NCBI GenBank assembly: GCA_903925975.1
Contig: CAIYHG010000181.1
Coordinates: 1 to 64,000 of the forward strand
Source: an uncultured Acidobacteriia bacterium
GTDB taxonomy: Bacteria; Acidobacteriota; Terriglobia; Bryobacterales; Bryobacteraceae
Direction: 5' to 3'
DNA length: 64,000 nucleotides
The notes beneath the pieces were generated by a model, which did no database searches, was not told the origin of the DNA, and saw only the letters and a program-made list of their open reading frames with translations. Shown one piece after another: positions 53,609 to 62,970 of this stretch; positions within the stretch are counted from its first letter, which is position 1; each line of letters starts with the position of its first letter. The position numbers and the translations under genes were made by a program.

Positions 53609-54430
53609 ATGCACACAACCCCACAGCAGTTGAGCGCCATAGCCAGAAGAGTGCGAAGGCAGATCGTCGAGATGATCGGCGCGGCCAAGTCCGGGCATCC
53701 GGGCGGCTCGCTTTCCGCGGTGGAAATCATCGTCGAATTGTTTTACGACGCGATGCGCATCGATCCGAAGAACCCCGCTTGGGCGGATCGCGACCGCTTC
53801 ATTCTCTCCAAGGGCCACGCAGCGCCGGCGCTCTATGCCGTGATGGCCGACCTGGGCTACCCAGACGCCCCGCCCGACCAGTTGAATACGCTCCGGAAGT
53901 TCGGTTCCGTGTATCAGGGTCACCCGGACGTTCGGTTCATGCCCAGCATCGACGCCTCCACGGGGTCGCTTGGCGAAGGGCTTTCGATAGGCCTCGGGAT
54001 GGCGTTAGTGGCCCGGCTCGACGCGCGCCCCTGGCGCACGTATGTGATGCTCGGCGATGGCGAAATCCAGGAAGGCCAGATATGGGAGGCCGCCATGGCC
54101 GCCTCGTTCCACAAGGTGGACAACCTGGTGGCTATCGTGGATTACAACGGCATCCAATTGGACGGATTCGTTAAGGACATCATGGAAATCGCGCCCGTGG
54201 CCGAAAAGTGGCGCGCGTTCGGATGGCATACCATCGAGATCGACGGCCACGACTGGGCCGCGATCCACGATGCGCTCCACGAAGCCGAAAACACAAAGGG
54301 CCGCCCGACGTGCATTGTGGCCCATACGATCAAGGGGAAAGGCGTCTCCTTTATGGAGAACAATCCCAAGTTTCACGGCATGGCGCCGACGCCCGCCGAA
54401 ATGGAATTGGCCCTGAAGGAGCTGCAATAA
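53609..54430 (+). CDS. tktA: Transketolase N-terminal (TPP-binding) subunit
   Basis: The 273-residue protein (ATG 53609; the track starts at ATG 53588, which overlaps a TGCTAAAAT -10-like sequence) carries the TPP-binding part of transketolase: GSGHPGG-like AKSGHPGGSLSAVEII, DRDRFILSKGHAAPALYAVMA, the MLGDGEIQEGQIWEAAMAASFHKVDNLVAIVDYNGIQLDG motif binding TPP and metal, and KGKGVSFMENNPKFHG. The pairing with a separate C-terminal subunit is seen in archaea and many bacteria. It works in the pentose phosphate pathway; the genes overlap by one base (TAATG). Confidence 0.92.
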   Translation: MHTTPQQLSAIARRVRRQIVEMIGAAKSGHPGGSLSAVEIIVELFYDAMRIDPKNPAWADRDRFILSKGHAAPALYAVMADLGYPDAPPDQLNTLRKFGSVYQGHPDVRFMPSIDASTGSLGEGLSIGLGMALVARLDARPWRTYVMLGDGEIQEGQIWEAAMAASFHKVDNLVAIVDYNGIQLDGFVKDIMEIAPVAEKWRAFGWHTIEIDGHDWAAIHDALHEAENTKGRPTCIVAHTIKGKGVSFMENNPKFHGMAPTPAEMELALKELQ

Positions 54431-55392
54431 TGCCCGCCCGCCCTAAGTTTGAACTCAAACCCGGCCCGGCCACCCGTGAAGCCTTCGGCCATGCGCTTGT
54501 GGAACTCGGGCGCGAAAACAAAGATATCGTGGTGTGCGACGCGGACCTTTCCAAGTCCACCATGACCGCGTTTTTCGCTAACGAGTTTCCCGACCGCTTC
54601 TTCTCATTCGGCATCGCCGAATCCAACATGGCAGCCGCCGCCGGGGGCATGGCCTACGCGGGAAAAATCCCGTTCATTGCGAGCTTTTCGGCGTTCCTTG
54701 TCAATAAGAGCTTCGAGCAACTCCGCGTCTGCGTCGCCTATCCGAAGCTGAACGTCAAGGTAGTGGGGACGCACAGCGGCATCTCCATCGGCGAAGACGG
54801 TCCCTCGCAGATGAGCGTCGAGGAGACCAGCCTGGCCTGCTCGCTGCCGGGATTCGTGGTTCTCTGCCCGGCAGACGACGTTTCGGCGCGGGCGCTCGTA
54901 CGCGCCGCAACAATTCACGTGGGCCCCGTGTTCATCCGGACCGGCCGCCCGAAAGCCCCGGGGATCTATCCGGAAGGAACCCAGTTCGAGATTGGCAAGG
55001 CGGTGGAAGTGGTGGCGGGCTCCGATCTGACGATCATTACCAACGGGCTCCTCGTGGCCGAGGCAATCCGCGCCGCCGAGGCGCTGGAGGCCGAAGGCGT
55101 TTCGGCCCGCGTGGTGGATATGCACACGGTGAGGCCGCTCGACAGGGAAGCGATCCGGCGCGCGACACGGACCGGCGCGATCGTTGTGGCGGAAGAGCAC
55201 CTGGTGGATTCCGGCATGGGCGTGCGCATTGCGCAGGCGGTGGCGGAAATCGAGCCCTGCATTATGGAGTTTGTGGGCATCCACGACCGGTATGCCGAAT
55301 CCGGCCAGCCGTTCGAGTTGCTGGACAAATATGGCCTGGTGGCGCGCGACATCGCCGCCACCGCCCGCAAAGCCCTCGCGCGGAAGCGGTGA
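54430..55392 (+). CDS. tktB: Transketolase C-terminal subunit
   Basis: The 320-residue subunit starts at ATG 54430 in the stop codon of the N-terminal subunit. It has the pyrimidine-binding domain (REAFGHALVELGRENKDIVVCDADLSKSTMTAFFANEFPDRFFSFGIAESNMAAAAGGMAYAGKIPFIASFSAFL), the conserved Glu in AESNM, and the C-terminal transketolase domain (IIVVAEEHLVDSGMGVRIAQAV-like GAIVVAEEHLVDSG). Together the two form a functional transketolase. Downstream a sensor kinase begins 3 bp later. Confidence 0.92.
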   Translation: MPARPKFELKPGPATREAFGHALVELGRENKDIVVCDADLSKSTMTAFFANEFPDRFFSFGIAESNMAAAAGGMAYAGKIPFIASFSAFLVNKSFEQLRVCVAYPKLNVKVVGTHSGISIGEDGPSQMSVEETSLACSLPGFVVLCPADDVSARALVRAATIHVGPVFIRTGRPKAPGIYPEGTQFEIGKAVEVVAGSDLTIITNGLLVAEAIRAAEALEAEGVSARVVDMHTVRPLDREAIRRATRTGAIVVAEEHLVDSGMGVRIAQAVAEIEPCIMEFVGIHDRYAESGQPFELLDKYGLVARDIAATARKALARKR

Positions 55393-55395
55393 ACC

Positions 55396-56379
55396 GTGCC
55401 AGGTTCAGGCTGCCTCTCCGAAGCGTTCCTGGAGCAGAGTGCGTGCTGTAGCTGGGTCTTCAACTCAGAGGGGCGGTTCCAGCGAATCTACGGCGAGTCT
55501 TGCTCGCTTTTCGGCAAGACGCCCCCGGAGTTGACTGGCCAGAGCATCGAGGAGGCCCTGGAGGGGGAACAGGCAATTCTTTGGAGCGACCGCTTCCGTC
55601 GCGCTCTCTCGGGCGAAGCCCTGCTGCTTCGCGAACGCCGCGAAGAGCGCAGCATGATACTCAACCTCTTTCCGTTCACATTCGGCGGCGAGCGGTATGT
55701 GGGCGGGTCGGCCCGTGAAATCACGCTGTGGAACGCCGCCGAACAGGAATTCGCTAATACGGTTCTGAGTTCGCTGAAGGCGCAGGAGTTCGAACGCCGC
55801 ATGGTGGCGCGCTTCCTGCACGATAAGGTCGGCCAGAATCTGACCGCGCTGGGGCTGCAACTGGACATTGTACGCATGGACCTTCAGCCGGATGCCTCCG
55901 CGCGCCTGGCCGATATTCAAGCCGTCCTCGAAGAGATGATGCAGGACGTGCGCGAGTATAGCTACGAGCTGAATCCTTCGATGGTGGAGCGCGCCGGGTT
56001 GCGGCCGGCTTTGGACCGGCTTGCGACCCGCATCCGCGGACGTTTTGCCGGTTCTTTGCGGGTGAATGCCGATCCGTCACTCAAGGTGGACCCGCAGTTC
56101 GCGTCGGCGCTCTACAATATCGCGCAGGAGGCCGTGGAGAACGCGGTGAAACATTCCGGTTGCTCCACCATCGAAATCGCGGTAAAGTCCACAAGAACAG
56201 GGCCGGTGCTGGAAGTTAGGGACAACGGACGGGGGTTCGATCCAGCGGAGGTAGGGGCGCACCGGGGGTTGGGATTGCTGAGCATGGACCACTACGCGGC
56301 TCAGGCCGGCCTCGATCTATCCATCCGCAGCAGCCGCGGGGCGGGCGCCACCGTACGGGCCGCCCCGCCCGAAGAGTGA
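55396..56379 (+). CDS. NarL-type sensor histidine kinase with PAS-like domain
   Basis: The 327-residue cytoplasmic kinase has a PAS-like N-terminus (FNSEGRFQRIYGESCSLFGKTPPELTGQSIEE). The phosphorylation site is H142 in ARFLHDKVGQNLTALGLQLD, as in the HisKA_3 family. The ATP-binding part has AVENAVKHSGCSTIEI (N box), VRDNGRGFDP and LGLLSMDHYAAQAG (G boxes). No membrane helix is seen, so it senses a cytosolic cue. It begins with GTG 55396, 3 bp after the transketolase gene, and overlaps the response regulator's leader by 4 bases. Confidence 0.85.
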   Translation: MPGSGCLSEAFLEQSACCSWVFNSEGRFQRIYGESCSLFGKTPPELTGQSIEEALEGEQAILWSDRFRRALSGEALLLRERREERSMILNLFPFTFGGERYVGGSAREITLWNAAEQEFANTVLSSLKAQEFERRMVARFLHDKVGQNLTALGLQLDIVRMDLQPDASARLADIQAVLEEMMQDVREYSYELNPSMVERAGLRPALDRLATRIRGRFAGSLRVNADPSLKVDPQFASALYNIAQEAVENAVKHSGCSTIEIAVKSTRTGPVLEVRDNGRGFDPAEVGAHRGLGLLSMDHYAAQAGLDLSIRSSRGAGATVRAAPPEE

Positions 56380-56384
56380 CCGTT

Positions 56385-57062
56385 ATGGCATTCAAAATCA
56401 TCCTCGTAGACGACCACAAGCTGGTGCGCGATGGAATCCGGAATATCTTGGAGCGGGGGGCGGAGTTTCACGTAGTAGGTGAAGCGGAGAACGGAGCCGA
56501 TGCCGTCACGCTCTGCCGGAGAGCCGAGCCGGACCTCGTCCTGATGGATATCGGCCTGCCCGGAATGAACGGCATCGAAGCCACAACGGAACTGCTGCGG
56601 CACTGTCCCAACACCAGCGTAGTGATCCTTTCCATGTACGACGACGAGAACTCGGTGGTGAGCGCGATCCGTTCCGGCGCGCGGGCGTTCGTTTTGAAGA
56701 AGGCCTCGTCAACCGAGTTGCTGGACGCCCTGCGGACCGTGGCCCGCGGCGGGTCTTACCTGAGTTCGCAAGTCTCCGACCGGCTGCTTGCGCGAATCCA
56801 GCGCGGCGACCTCGAAACCCGCGTGCAAAGCCCGCTTGAGGCCCTGTCGCCCCGCGAGTTGCAGGTGCTGCGGCTGGTGGCCGAAGGGAAGACAAGTAAA
56901 GACATCGCGGCGCTGCTCGATCTCGGCCTGCAAACCGTGCGCAGCTACCGCAAGACCATGATGAAGAAACTCGGCGTCAACAACGTGGCCGGCCTGACCC
57001 AACTCGCGCTGGCCGCCGGCTTGACGCACTGGAACAAGCCCGATGCAGACTCCCTGGGGTGA
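56385..57062 (+). CDS. NarL/FixJ-family response regulator
   Basis: The 225-residue regulator starts at ATG 56385 (the track's GTG 56376 adds three residues). The receiver has DDH (9-11), phospho-acceptor D55 in LVLMDIGLPGMNG, and the SMYDDENSV and FVLKKASS motifs. The C-terminus is a LuxR-type HTH: LSPRELQVLRLVAEGKTSKDIAALLDLGLQTVRSYRKTMMKKLG. It partners the kinase immediately upstream. Its last 20 bases overlap the amidohydrolase gene. Confidence 0.93.
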   Translation: MAFKIILVDDHKLVRDGIRNILERGAEFHVVGEAENGADAVTLCRRAEPDLVLMDIGLPGMNGIEATTELLRHCPNTSVVILSMYDDENSVVSAIRSGARAFVLKKASSTELLDALRTVARGGSYLSSQVSDRLLARIQRGDLETRVQSPLEALSPRELQVLRLVAEGKTSKDIAALLDLGLQTVRSYRKTMMKKLGVNNVAGLTQLALAAGLTHWNKPDADSLG

Positions 57063-57945
57063 ACTCGCCGTCTCGGACGCGCACGTACACCTGTTCTCGA
57101 GACGATTTCTGGAATCGCTGGCGGTTTTGAGCGGGAAGACGGCCGCCGAAGCCGCGGCTGTATTGGGCTGGGACGAGCCGCCCGAGGATGCCGCGGAACT
57201 GGCGCGGGCGTGGGTCCGCGAACTGGATGCGCACGGCGTCGCGCGTTCCGCGCTGATCTCGAGCGCTCCGGGCGATGAGGGTTCGGCCAACGCCGCGGTG
57301 GCCGCGGCGCCTGGCCGCTTCGTGGGGTTGTTCCTGTTCGACCCCACCCGCGCCAACGCCCGCGAGCGCGTGCGCGCCGCGTTCGAAAGCGGGCTGCGCG
57401 CGGCGTGCCTGTTTCCGGCGATGCATCATTACTCCGTCGACGATGCGCGCGTGAAGCCGGTTTTCGAGGAAGCCGCCAAACGGCCGGGCCGGGCGGTGTT
57501 CGTGCATTGCGGCGTCCTGACGGTGGGGGCGCGCAAGAAACTGGGCCTGCACTCCCTGTTCGACATGCGGTATTCCAACCCGATCGACCTGCATGCCGTG
57601 GCGCTGCGTCACCCCGGGTTGCCGTTGATCATCCCGCATTTCGGCGCGGGCTACTTCAGGGAGGCCCTGATGGTGGCCGACCTGTGCCCGAATGTCTACC
57701 TGGATACATCCAGCAGCAACAGTTGGATGCGCTACGAGGGCCTCGACCTGACGACCGTATTTCGCCGCGCTCTGGACGTGGCGGGGGCCGGGCGGCTGCT
57801 GTTCGGCTCGGATTCCTCGTTCTTTCCGCGTGGCTGGAATCGCGCCGTTTTCGAAGCGCAATCGAAAGCGCTGCTCGATCTCGGCGTCAGCCAGGCCGAC
57901 GCCCGAATGATCTTCGGCGAAAACTTTCAGCGGATCTTCGGCTAA
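57043..57945 (+). CDS. Amidohydrolase 2-type metal-dependent hydrolase
   Basis: The 300-residue protein has a metal-dependent hydrolase TIM barrel: SDAHVHLF (first metal His pair), AVFVHCGVLT, LIIPHFGAGYFREAL (third His) and LLFGSDSSFFP (catalytic Asp). This is the amidohydrolase-2/ACMSD-like group, acting on C-N or C-C bonds of small organic acids. It overlaps the response-regulator gene by 20 bases, so it shares the operon with the two-component system. Its stop is 3 bp from the stop of the convergent TPR gene. Confidence 0.85.
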   Translation: MQTPWGELAVSDAHVHLFSRRFLESLAVLSGKTAAEAAAVLGWDEPPEDAAELARAWVRELDAHGVARSALISSAPGDEGSANAAVAAAPGRFVGLFLFDPTRANARERVRAAFESGLRAACLFPAMHHYSVDDARVKPVFEEAAKRPGRAVFVHCGVLTVGARKKLGLHSLFDMRYSNPIDLHAVALRHPGLPLIIPHFGAGYFREALMVADLCPNVYLDTSSSNSWMRYEGLDLTTVFRRALDVAGAGRLLFGSDSSFFPRGWNRAVFEAQSKALLDLGVSQADARMIFGENFQRIFG

Positions 57946-57948
57946 CGC

Positions 57949-58866
57949 CTATTGGCGCAGCTTCTGGCGCGCCAGCGGGCGCGCGTAGGCTACTGGCGGG
58001 TTGTGCTCGGTGAACGCGTACGCCCGGCGGTAAGAATCCATCGCCTGCGGGCTCCGGCCCAGCTTTTCGTATGTCTGTGCAGTTAGCGCGGCTATGAACG
58101 CGTCGTTCTGATCGGCCTTCAGTAACTGCTCCAGCGCCGTCTCATAATCACCCGCATAGAAGGCGATGTAGCCGAGGAGGTAGGGCAGAAACTGCTCCTG
58201 CCGCGGATTGGTTCCCTTCGCCAGGATGGCCTCCGCGGATTTTGCATGGGCCTGCGCCTCTGCCTTGTCGCCGCGGCGCGCGGCAATGCGCGCCTGGGCG
58301 TGCTGCCAGCGGAATTCCCACAGATCCTTGCGGTCGGGCTTGATGTCCGGCTCGCGAAGGCCGGCTTCGTAACCCGTCTTGTACCAGCGGAGCGCGGCGT
58401 CGGAATCGCCCGATTCCAGGCACAGGCCGGCTAGTTCGGCAGCGGCTTCGCCGGCATTGTAGAAGTCTTTGGCCGCCAGCCCCGCTTCATACGCCTGCTT
58501 GCCGTAGGGTTCGGCGCCCCTGCAATCGCGCTCAAAGCCGTAAGAGATGGCCATGTTGCGCAGGGCGTGAACTCTATCGGCGCCGGACGATGTTGCGATG
58601 GCGTGCGCGAAATATTTGCGGGCGGTTGTGTAGTCGCCCGCCAGGTCGAACTCCACGCCCGCGCCCAGGTTGGCCTGAAACGAATCCGGCGTAATCTGGA
58701 GGGCGTTGCGATACATCTTGAGCGCGGCCTCGCGATTGCCCTGGCGTGCGAGTTCCTGGGCCTGAACGATGAAGTCCCCGGGGTCATCGCTGCCGATGCC
58801 CTGCGCACTGCCCGGCGAGGAGGCGGCCAGCGCCCAAAGAGCCACGGTCCATAGTCCTGAGCGCAT
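57949..58866 (-). CDS. Secreted TPR-repeat protein
   Basis: The 305-residue protein starts at ATG 58866 with a signal peptide (SGLWTVALWALAASSPGSAQG); the track adds 26 residues upstream. Several tetratricopeptide units follow (AQELARQGNREAALKMYRNALQITPDSFQANLGAGVEFDLAGDYTTARKYFAHAI; GEAAAELAGLCLESGDSDAALRWYKTGYEAG; YLLGYIAFYAGDYETALEQLLKADQND). It should act as a periplasmic scaffold; no enzyme domain. It is convergent with the amidohydrolase gene. Confidence 0.8.
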   Translation of the reverse strand: MRSGLWTVALWALAASSPGSAQGIGSDDPGDFIVQAQELARQGNREAALKMYRNALQITPDSFQANLGAGVEFDLAGDYTTARKYFAHAIATSSGADRVHALRNMAISYGFERDCRGAEPYGKQAYEAGLAAKDFYNAGEAAAELAGLCLESGDSDAALRWYKTGYEAGLREPDIKPDRKDLWEFRWQHAQARIAARRGDKAEAQAHAKSAEAILAKGTNPRQEQFLPYLLGYIAFYAGDYETALEQLLKADQNDAFIAALTAQTYEKLGRSPQAMDSYRRAYAFTEHNPPVAYARPLARQKLRQ

Positions 58867-58962
58867 GCCCAGAATTATCCCACGGAGGGCGCAACGGCAG
58901 CCGCCGCGCACCGCGGAAGCGTATTCGGTTGTTCCCTTAGGCACGCCAGAGCAATGCCCCGG

Positions 58963-60390
58963 CTAGACGGGGCATGCGATTTCGCGGCCGCGCTCGATGG
59001 CGGCGAAGTCGATATTGAGCCAGCGCTGGCTCTTGACTTTGCCGCGCAGCGCGCTCGCGACGTACTTCTCTTCGATGAGGTCTTCCGCTTCGAGGAGCGC
59101 GCCCAACATCACGATGTTGGTTGCCTTCGAACTGCCCAGGCTATCGGCCAGCGCCGTGAAGTGGGCCGTGATGAAGCGCACGTCGGGGCGGCGGCAATCT
59201 TCCGGGGGCTCGGTTTCGCCGTTGTAAATCACCATCCCGCCGGGTTCTACCGAGGGTAGAAACTTCCGGAGCGACGGCTCGTTCATGGCGATCAGCACGC
59301 TGGGGTTCGAAACCAGCGGCGAATCCACCGGGTCGCTGCAAATGCGGACGTGGCAGTTGGAAGTGCCCGAGCGCATTTCCGGCCCGTAGGAGGGGAGCCA
59401 CGAAACGTTATAACCCGCTTCAAGGCCAGCCTCCGCCAGCACCTCTCCCAGCATCAGGACGCCTTGGCCGCCGAAGCCGGCAATCCGCAGCCGCAGGTCG
59501 AGCGGCTTGGAGGGAGTGGCCACGGGCTCTTCCGGCGTATCGTCGGTCAATTCGAGAATGCGCGGCAGTTCCGCGATGGGCGGCGCGGGCTTGGGGGCCG
59601 GCCGCGACAGCGCGTCCTTCGTGCGGTCGCGCAGATTGCCGATAGGGAACGTCTTCGCCATGTCCTCGCGGATGAAGCGCTGCGCATCCACGGGGTCGAG
59701 TTTCCAGATCGTGGGGCAGGGCGAGAGCACTTCGAGGAACGAGAAGCCCTGGCGCTTTACCTGGATGTCCAAGGCGCGGCGAAAGGCCTTGCCGGCCTGC
59801 ATGATCTGCTTGTTATCGCCCAGGCCGACGCGTTCGATGAATACCGGCGCATCGAGCGCGTTCAGAATCTCGGACATGCGCACCGGAGGGCCGTCGGTCC
59901 ATTCGTTGCGTCCGAACGGCGTGGTCGTGCTCTTCTTCCCGAGCGGGGTGGTGGGGGCCATCTGGCCGCCGGTCATCCCGTAGATCCCGTTGTTCACGAA
60001 GACCACCATCATCGATTCGCCGCGGTTGGCGGCGTGAAGTATCTCCGCTGTGCCAATGGCCGCCAAGTCGCCATCGCCCTGGTAGGAAATTACGATGCTT
60101 TCGGGAAGGCTGCGCGACAAACCGGTTCCCACCGCAGGCGCGCGTCCGTGCGAAACCTGCACGTTGCCGACGTCGAAATAGTAATACAGGAAAACCGAGC
60201 AGCCCACCGGGCTGACCATGATCGTGCGGTCGCGAATGCCCGCTTCATCGATCGCCCGCGCCAGCAGCTTCAACGCGATTCCGTGGCCGCATCCCGGGCA
60301 GTAGTGGGTCTGGTGCTTCAGCTCCGGCTTGCGCTCGTAAATTTCGTAGAGGCACTCGGCTTTCTCGTGGGTGACTGTGTAGCTAGCCAT
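58963..60390 (-). CDS. vorA: 2-oxoacid:ferredoxin oxidoreductase, fused beta and gamma subunits
   Basis: The 475-residue protein starts at ATG 60390, inside the 3' end of the alpha gene. Residues 1-280 are the TPP-binding beta subunit: [15 protein letters not shown] (iron-sulfur/TPP strand), [12 protein letters not shown], and [24 protein letters not shown] with the [14 protein letters not shown] Mg/TPP motif. After a Pro-rich linker, residues about 305-475 are the gamma subunit: [37 protein letters not shown]. The complex decarboxylates a 2-oxoacid and passes electrons to ferredoxin. The alpha subunit's style favours branched-chain (VOR) over 2-oxoglutarate (KOR), but specificity is not decidable here. 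The symbol is tentative. Confidence 0.85.
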   Translation of the reverse strand: MASYTVTHEKAECLYEIYERKPELKHQTHYCPGCGHGIALKLLARAIDEAGIRDRTIMVSPVGCSVFLYYYFDVGNVQVSHGRAPAVGTGLSRSLPESIVISYQGDGDLAAIGTAEILHAANRGESMMVVFVNNGIYGMTGGQMAPTTPLGKKSTTTPFGRNEWTDGPPVRMSEILNALDAPVFIERVGLGDNKQIMQAGKAFRRALDIQVKRQGFSFLEVLSPCPTIWKLDPVDAQRFIREDMAKTFPIGNLRDRTKDALSRPAPKPAPPIAELPRILELTDDTPEEPVATPSKPLDLRLRIAGFGGQGVLMLGEVLAEAGLEAGYNVSWLPSYGPEMRSGTSNCHVRICSDPVDSPLVSNPSVLIAMNEPSLRKFLPSVEPGGMVIYNGETEPPEDCRRPDVRFITAHFTALADSLGSSKATNIVMLGALLEAEDLIEEKYVASALRGKVKSQRWLNIDFAAIERGREIACPV

Positions 60391-61459
60391 GGATGAGGGC
60401 CTCCTCGCGCGACTGCATGAATGTCCTTTGGATGAACCCAAGCACCTCTTCCGCCGAGGGCACGTTGCCGCCTACGCGGCTGTAAAGCTCGATGGGAACG
60501 CTCCCGTTGAGCGCCAGGCGGACGTCGTCCACCAGTTGCCCTGTGCTGAGTTCCACCACCACGACGGCTTTCACGCGCTTGCCTACTTCGCGCACCTGCA
60601 CGGTCGGGAACGGGTAAAGCGTGATCGGCCGGAGCAGGCCCAGCGCCATTCCTCGCGACCGCCCCAGTTCCACCGCGGCCTTCAAAATGCGGCCGACGAT
60701 GCCGTAGCCGACAAGAACGATTTCGGCGTCATCCGTGCGCCAGCATTCCGCGCGGGTGTACTTGCGTTCCGCTTCCTTGTACTTGGATTCAAGGTGGCGC
60801 ACGTGGCGCTCGGCCTCGTCGGCCAGCAGGAAGAGGGAAGTGATCAGATTCTTGCGGCTCTCGGCCGTGCCTGTGACGGCCCAGTCCGGCGGGGGAGCCA
60901 CGGGGATGGGGTCGGCGAACCGCACCGGCTCCATCATCTGCCCGACGTACCCATCCGCCAGCACGGCGACCGGATTCCGGAACTCATCGGCCAGATCGAA
61001 GGCCCACGCCGTCAGATCGGCCATTTCCTGCGCGGAACTGGGGGCCAGCACCAACGTCTTGTAGTTCCCGTGGCCGCCGCCCTTCACCAGTTGGTTATAG
61101 TCGCCCTGTTCCGGGTTGATGTTGCCCAGGCCGGGGCCGCCGCGCATGATATCCGCGACGACGCAGGGCAGTTCGGCGCCCGCGAGATAACTCAGACCCT
61201 CCTGCATCAGGCTGATGCCGGGGCCGCTCGAAGCCGACATGCACCGGACGCCGGCCGACGCCGCTCCGTACAGCATGTTGACCGCGCCCACTTCGCTTTC
61301 CGCCTGAAGGAAGACCCCGCCCGCTTGCGGGAAGTACAGCGCCGCGGCTTCGGCAATCTCGCTCGCCGGCGTAATGGGGTATCCGTAATACGCGCGAGCC
61401 CCCGCGAGGACCGCGGCTTTCACTATGGCTTCGTTGCCCTTGGTCAGTTGCGCCTTCAT
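60383..61459 (-). CDS. vorB: 2-oxoacid:ferredoxin oxidoreductase alpha subunit (VorB-like)
   Basis: The 358-residue subunit starts at ATG 61459 after a GGAGG ribosome binding site. It begins [20 protein letters not shown] and has [51 protein letters not shown]-like [47 protein letters not shown] and [25 protein letters not shown]. These match the alpha/VorB subunit. It overlaps the downstream fused beta-gamma gene by 8 bases and follows the ferredoxin gene by 16 bp. Confidence 0.88.
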   Translation of the reverse strand: MKAQLTKGNEAIVKAAVLAGARAYYGYPITPASEIAEAAALYFPQAGGVFLQAESEVGAVNMLYGAASAGVRCMSASSGPGISLMQEGLSYLAGAELPCVVADIMRGGPGLGNINPEQGDYNQLVKGGGHGNYKTLVLAPSSAQEMADLTAWAFDLADEFRNPVAVLADGYVGQMMEPVRFADPIPVAPPPDWAVTGTAESRKNLITSLFLLADEAERHVRHLESKYKEAERKYTRAECWRTDDAEIVLVGYGIVGRILKAAVELGRSRGMALGLLRPITLYPFPTVQVREVGKRVKAVVVVELSTGQLVDDVRLALNGSVPIELYSRVGGNVPSAEEVLGFIQRTFMQSREEALIHG

Positions 61460-61475
61460 GGTTGTCCTCCGAGTT

Positions 61476-61709
61476 TTACGCCGCAACCAGCCGGAGCACT
61501 ACGATGGCGCCCGGCTCCGGACAAACAAAGAAGCAGATCCCGCACGAGGTACACCCGGCGCCGTCGTAGGCGGCGGGGTGGTATCCGTAGTGGTTCAAAT
61601 GAGAAGAAAGGTGGAGTACTTTAGGGGGACACGCCTCAACGCATAAGCCGCAGCCTTTGCATTCCTGACTATCCAGTTCCACTCTGCCCCTGTCCGGTTT
61701 GGCAGTCAT
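61476..61709 (-). CDS. korD: 2 x 4Fe-4S ferredoxin subunit of the oxidoreductase
   Basis: The 77-residue protein starts at ATG 61709 after GGGAGA; the track's longer ORF starts inside a -10 element. It has two iron-sulfur motifs: [13 protein letters not shown] and [13 protein letters not shown], both ending in P as in 4Fe-4S clusters. It acts as the delta subunit of a KOR/VOR-type complex. It is first in the three-gene operon with the alpha and the fused beta-gamma subunit. Confidence 0.88.
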   Translation of the reverse strand: MTAKPDRGRVELDSQECKGCGLCVEACPPKVLHLSSHLNHYGYHPAAYDGAGCTSCGICFFVCPEPGAIVVLRLVAA

Positions 61710-62058
61710 GATGATCTCCCTCTGAAGAAGCGTGCGCGCACTAACCCTAGAATCCCGGCTGACGGCATCCGCTCGGTCTGTAAGTAGAAATGTAGCATCT
61801 GTCGCTCCTGGTTGCGAGAGCGCCTCCTCATTTGCGGTCCACCAACAAGACCCACATGAAAGTGGGGCTACAATTTGGGCCAGTTTCATTATATTCCGGT
61901 CAAGGCGATCCGCAACCCTTTTTAATTCGGAAAGATACGGCTCGGAAACCGGGCCCCGGAAGCGGGTATCGGGAGGCGGTTTCCGGATTCGCCCCTTTTC
62001 ACCGGGCGTGCCACAGCGTATAATCCGATTTACTGCACTTTCTGGAGGATTTTAAGAA
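61710..62058. other. Divergent intergenic region with two promoters
   Basis: It separates the leftward oxidoreductase operon from a rightward gene. The minus strand has TTGCGG (61915-61910), 16 bases and TATAAT (61893-61888), implying a leader of about 170 nt before the ferredoxin gene. The rightward promoter is described separately. No gene is supported inside it. Confidence 0.5.
61996..62024 (+). promoter_or_regulatory. Sigma70-type promoter for the 62059 gene
   Basis: TTTTCA (61996-62001), a 17-base spacer and a perfect TATAAT (62019-62024). GGAGG at 62044-62048 precedes ATG 62059. Confidence 0.7.
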
Positions 62059-62970
62059 ATGACGCGGCGAGTCCTAGGAATAGCCATTCTTCTGTTTGTG
62101 GGTTGCGGTGCAATCGCTGCACAGGATCTTGAGGTCACGTTGACGGCTCTCAAGACGGCGGAACAGCAGAAGGACATAGACGGAATCAAGAAGATGGCAC
62201 TGGAAGCCATTATCAACGGCAAGAAGGCGGCGGAAGCTGCCGCACCGACTGCCGAGGCGGAAAAGGCCACGTGGAAAGAAGAGGTTGAGTTCGCCACCAG
62301 CGTTCAATCGTATGGCGAATACGCGTTGCTGAATGCCGCGATGGCCGCTCCCGTGGCGCAGAAGCTCGAGCTGTTCCAGGCTCTGGTAGAGGCGAGCCCC
62401 AAGAGCAAGTATCTGGACCAAGGCGGGTACGTTTCGTATTTCGCAGCCCTCAGGGAGTCCGGCGCCAGCGCGAAGATCGGCGATATCGCCGAGGCGCAAC
62501 TGGCCAACCAGCCCGATAGCCTGGACTTGCTGGCTACGGCAACGGATGCCGCATTCGGCAAGGGCCAGATGGATAAGGCCAACGGTTATGCCGTCCGGCT
62601 GGTCTCCGCCGTGGGCAAGGCCGAGAAGGCGGAAGGCGTCAGCGCGGCCGACTGGGAAAAGAAGAAGGACAACATGCTCGGCAGCGGTTACTACATGCAG
62701 GGCATGATCGCCTTCCAGCGCAACCAATGGGCCCCGGCGGACAAGAGTCTGCGGTCGGCGATTCAGTACGTCGGCGGGGACATGAGGGCTCGCGCTCTGT
62801 TCGGCTTGGGCGTCGCCAACTACAACATCGGCAAGGCGACCAACAACAAGCAGCGCATTCTCGATGGAGCGAAGTTCAGCGAAGATTGCGCCAAGATTCA
62901 AAGCGCCGTCACGGATCAGGCTTATCGGAACGCGCTGGCCATGCGCGACGAAGCCATGAAGATGCGCTAG
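62059..62970 (+). CDS. Secreted TPR-like helical protein
   Basis: The 303-residue protein has a signal peptide (RVLGIAILLFVGCGAIAAQD) with a possible lipobox-like VGCG, then a helical solenoid: LEVTLTALKTAEQQKDIDGIKKMALEAI, EYALLNAAMAAPVAQKLELFQALVEASPKSKYLDQ, GYYMQGMIAFQRNQWAPADKSLRSAIQYVGGDMRARALFGLGVANYNIG. No catalytic motif. It probably acts as a periplasmic protein-interaction module. It has its own promoter and terminator and so appears monocistronic and well expressed. Confidence 0.7.
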   Translation: MTRRVLGIAILLFVGCGAIAAQDLEVTLTALKTAEQQKDIDGIKKMALEAIINGKKAAEAAAPTAEAEKATWKEEVEFATSVQSYGEYALLNAAMAAPVAQKLELFQALVEASPKSKYLDQGGYVSYFAALRESGASAKIGDIAEAQLANQPDSLDLLATATDAAFGKGQMDKANGYAVRLVSAVGKAEKAEGVSAADWEKKKDNMLGSGYYMQGMIAFQRNQWAPADKSLRSAIQYVGGDMRARALFGLGVANYNIGKATNNKQRILDGAKFSEDCAKIQSAVTDQAYRNALAMRDEAMKMR

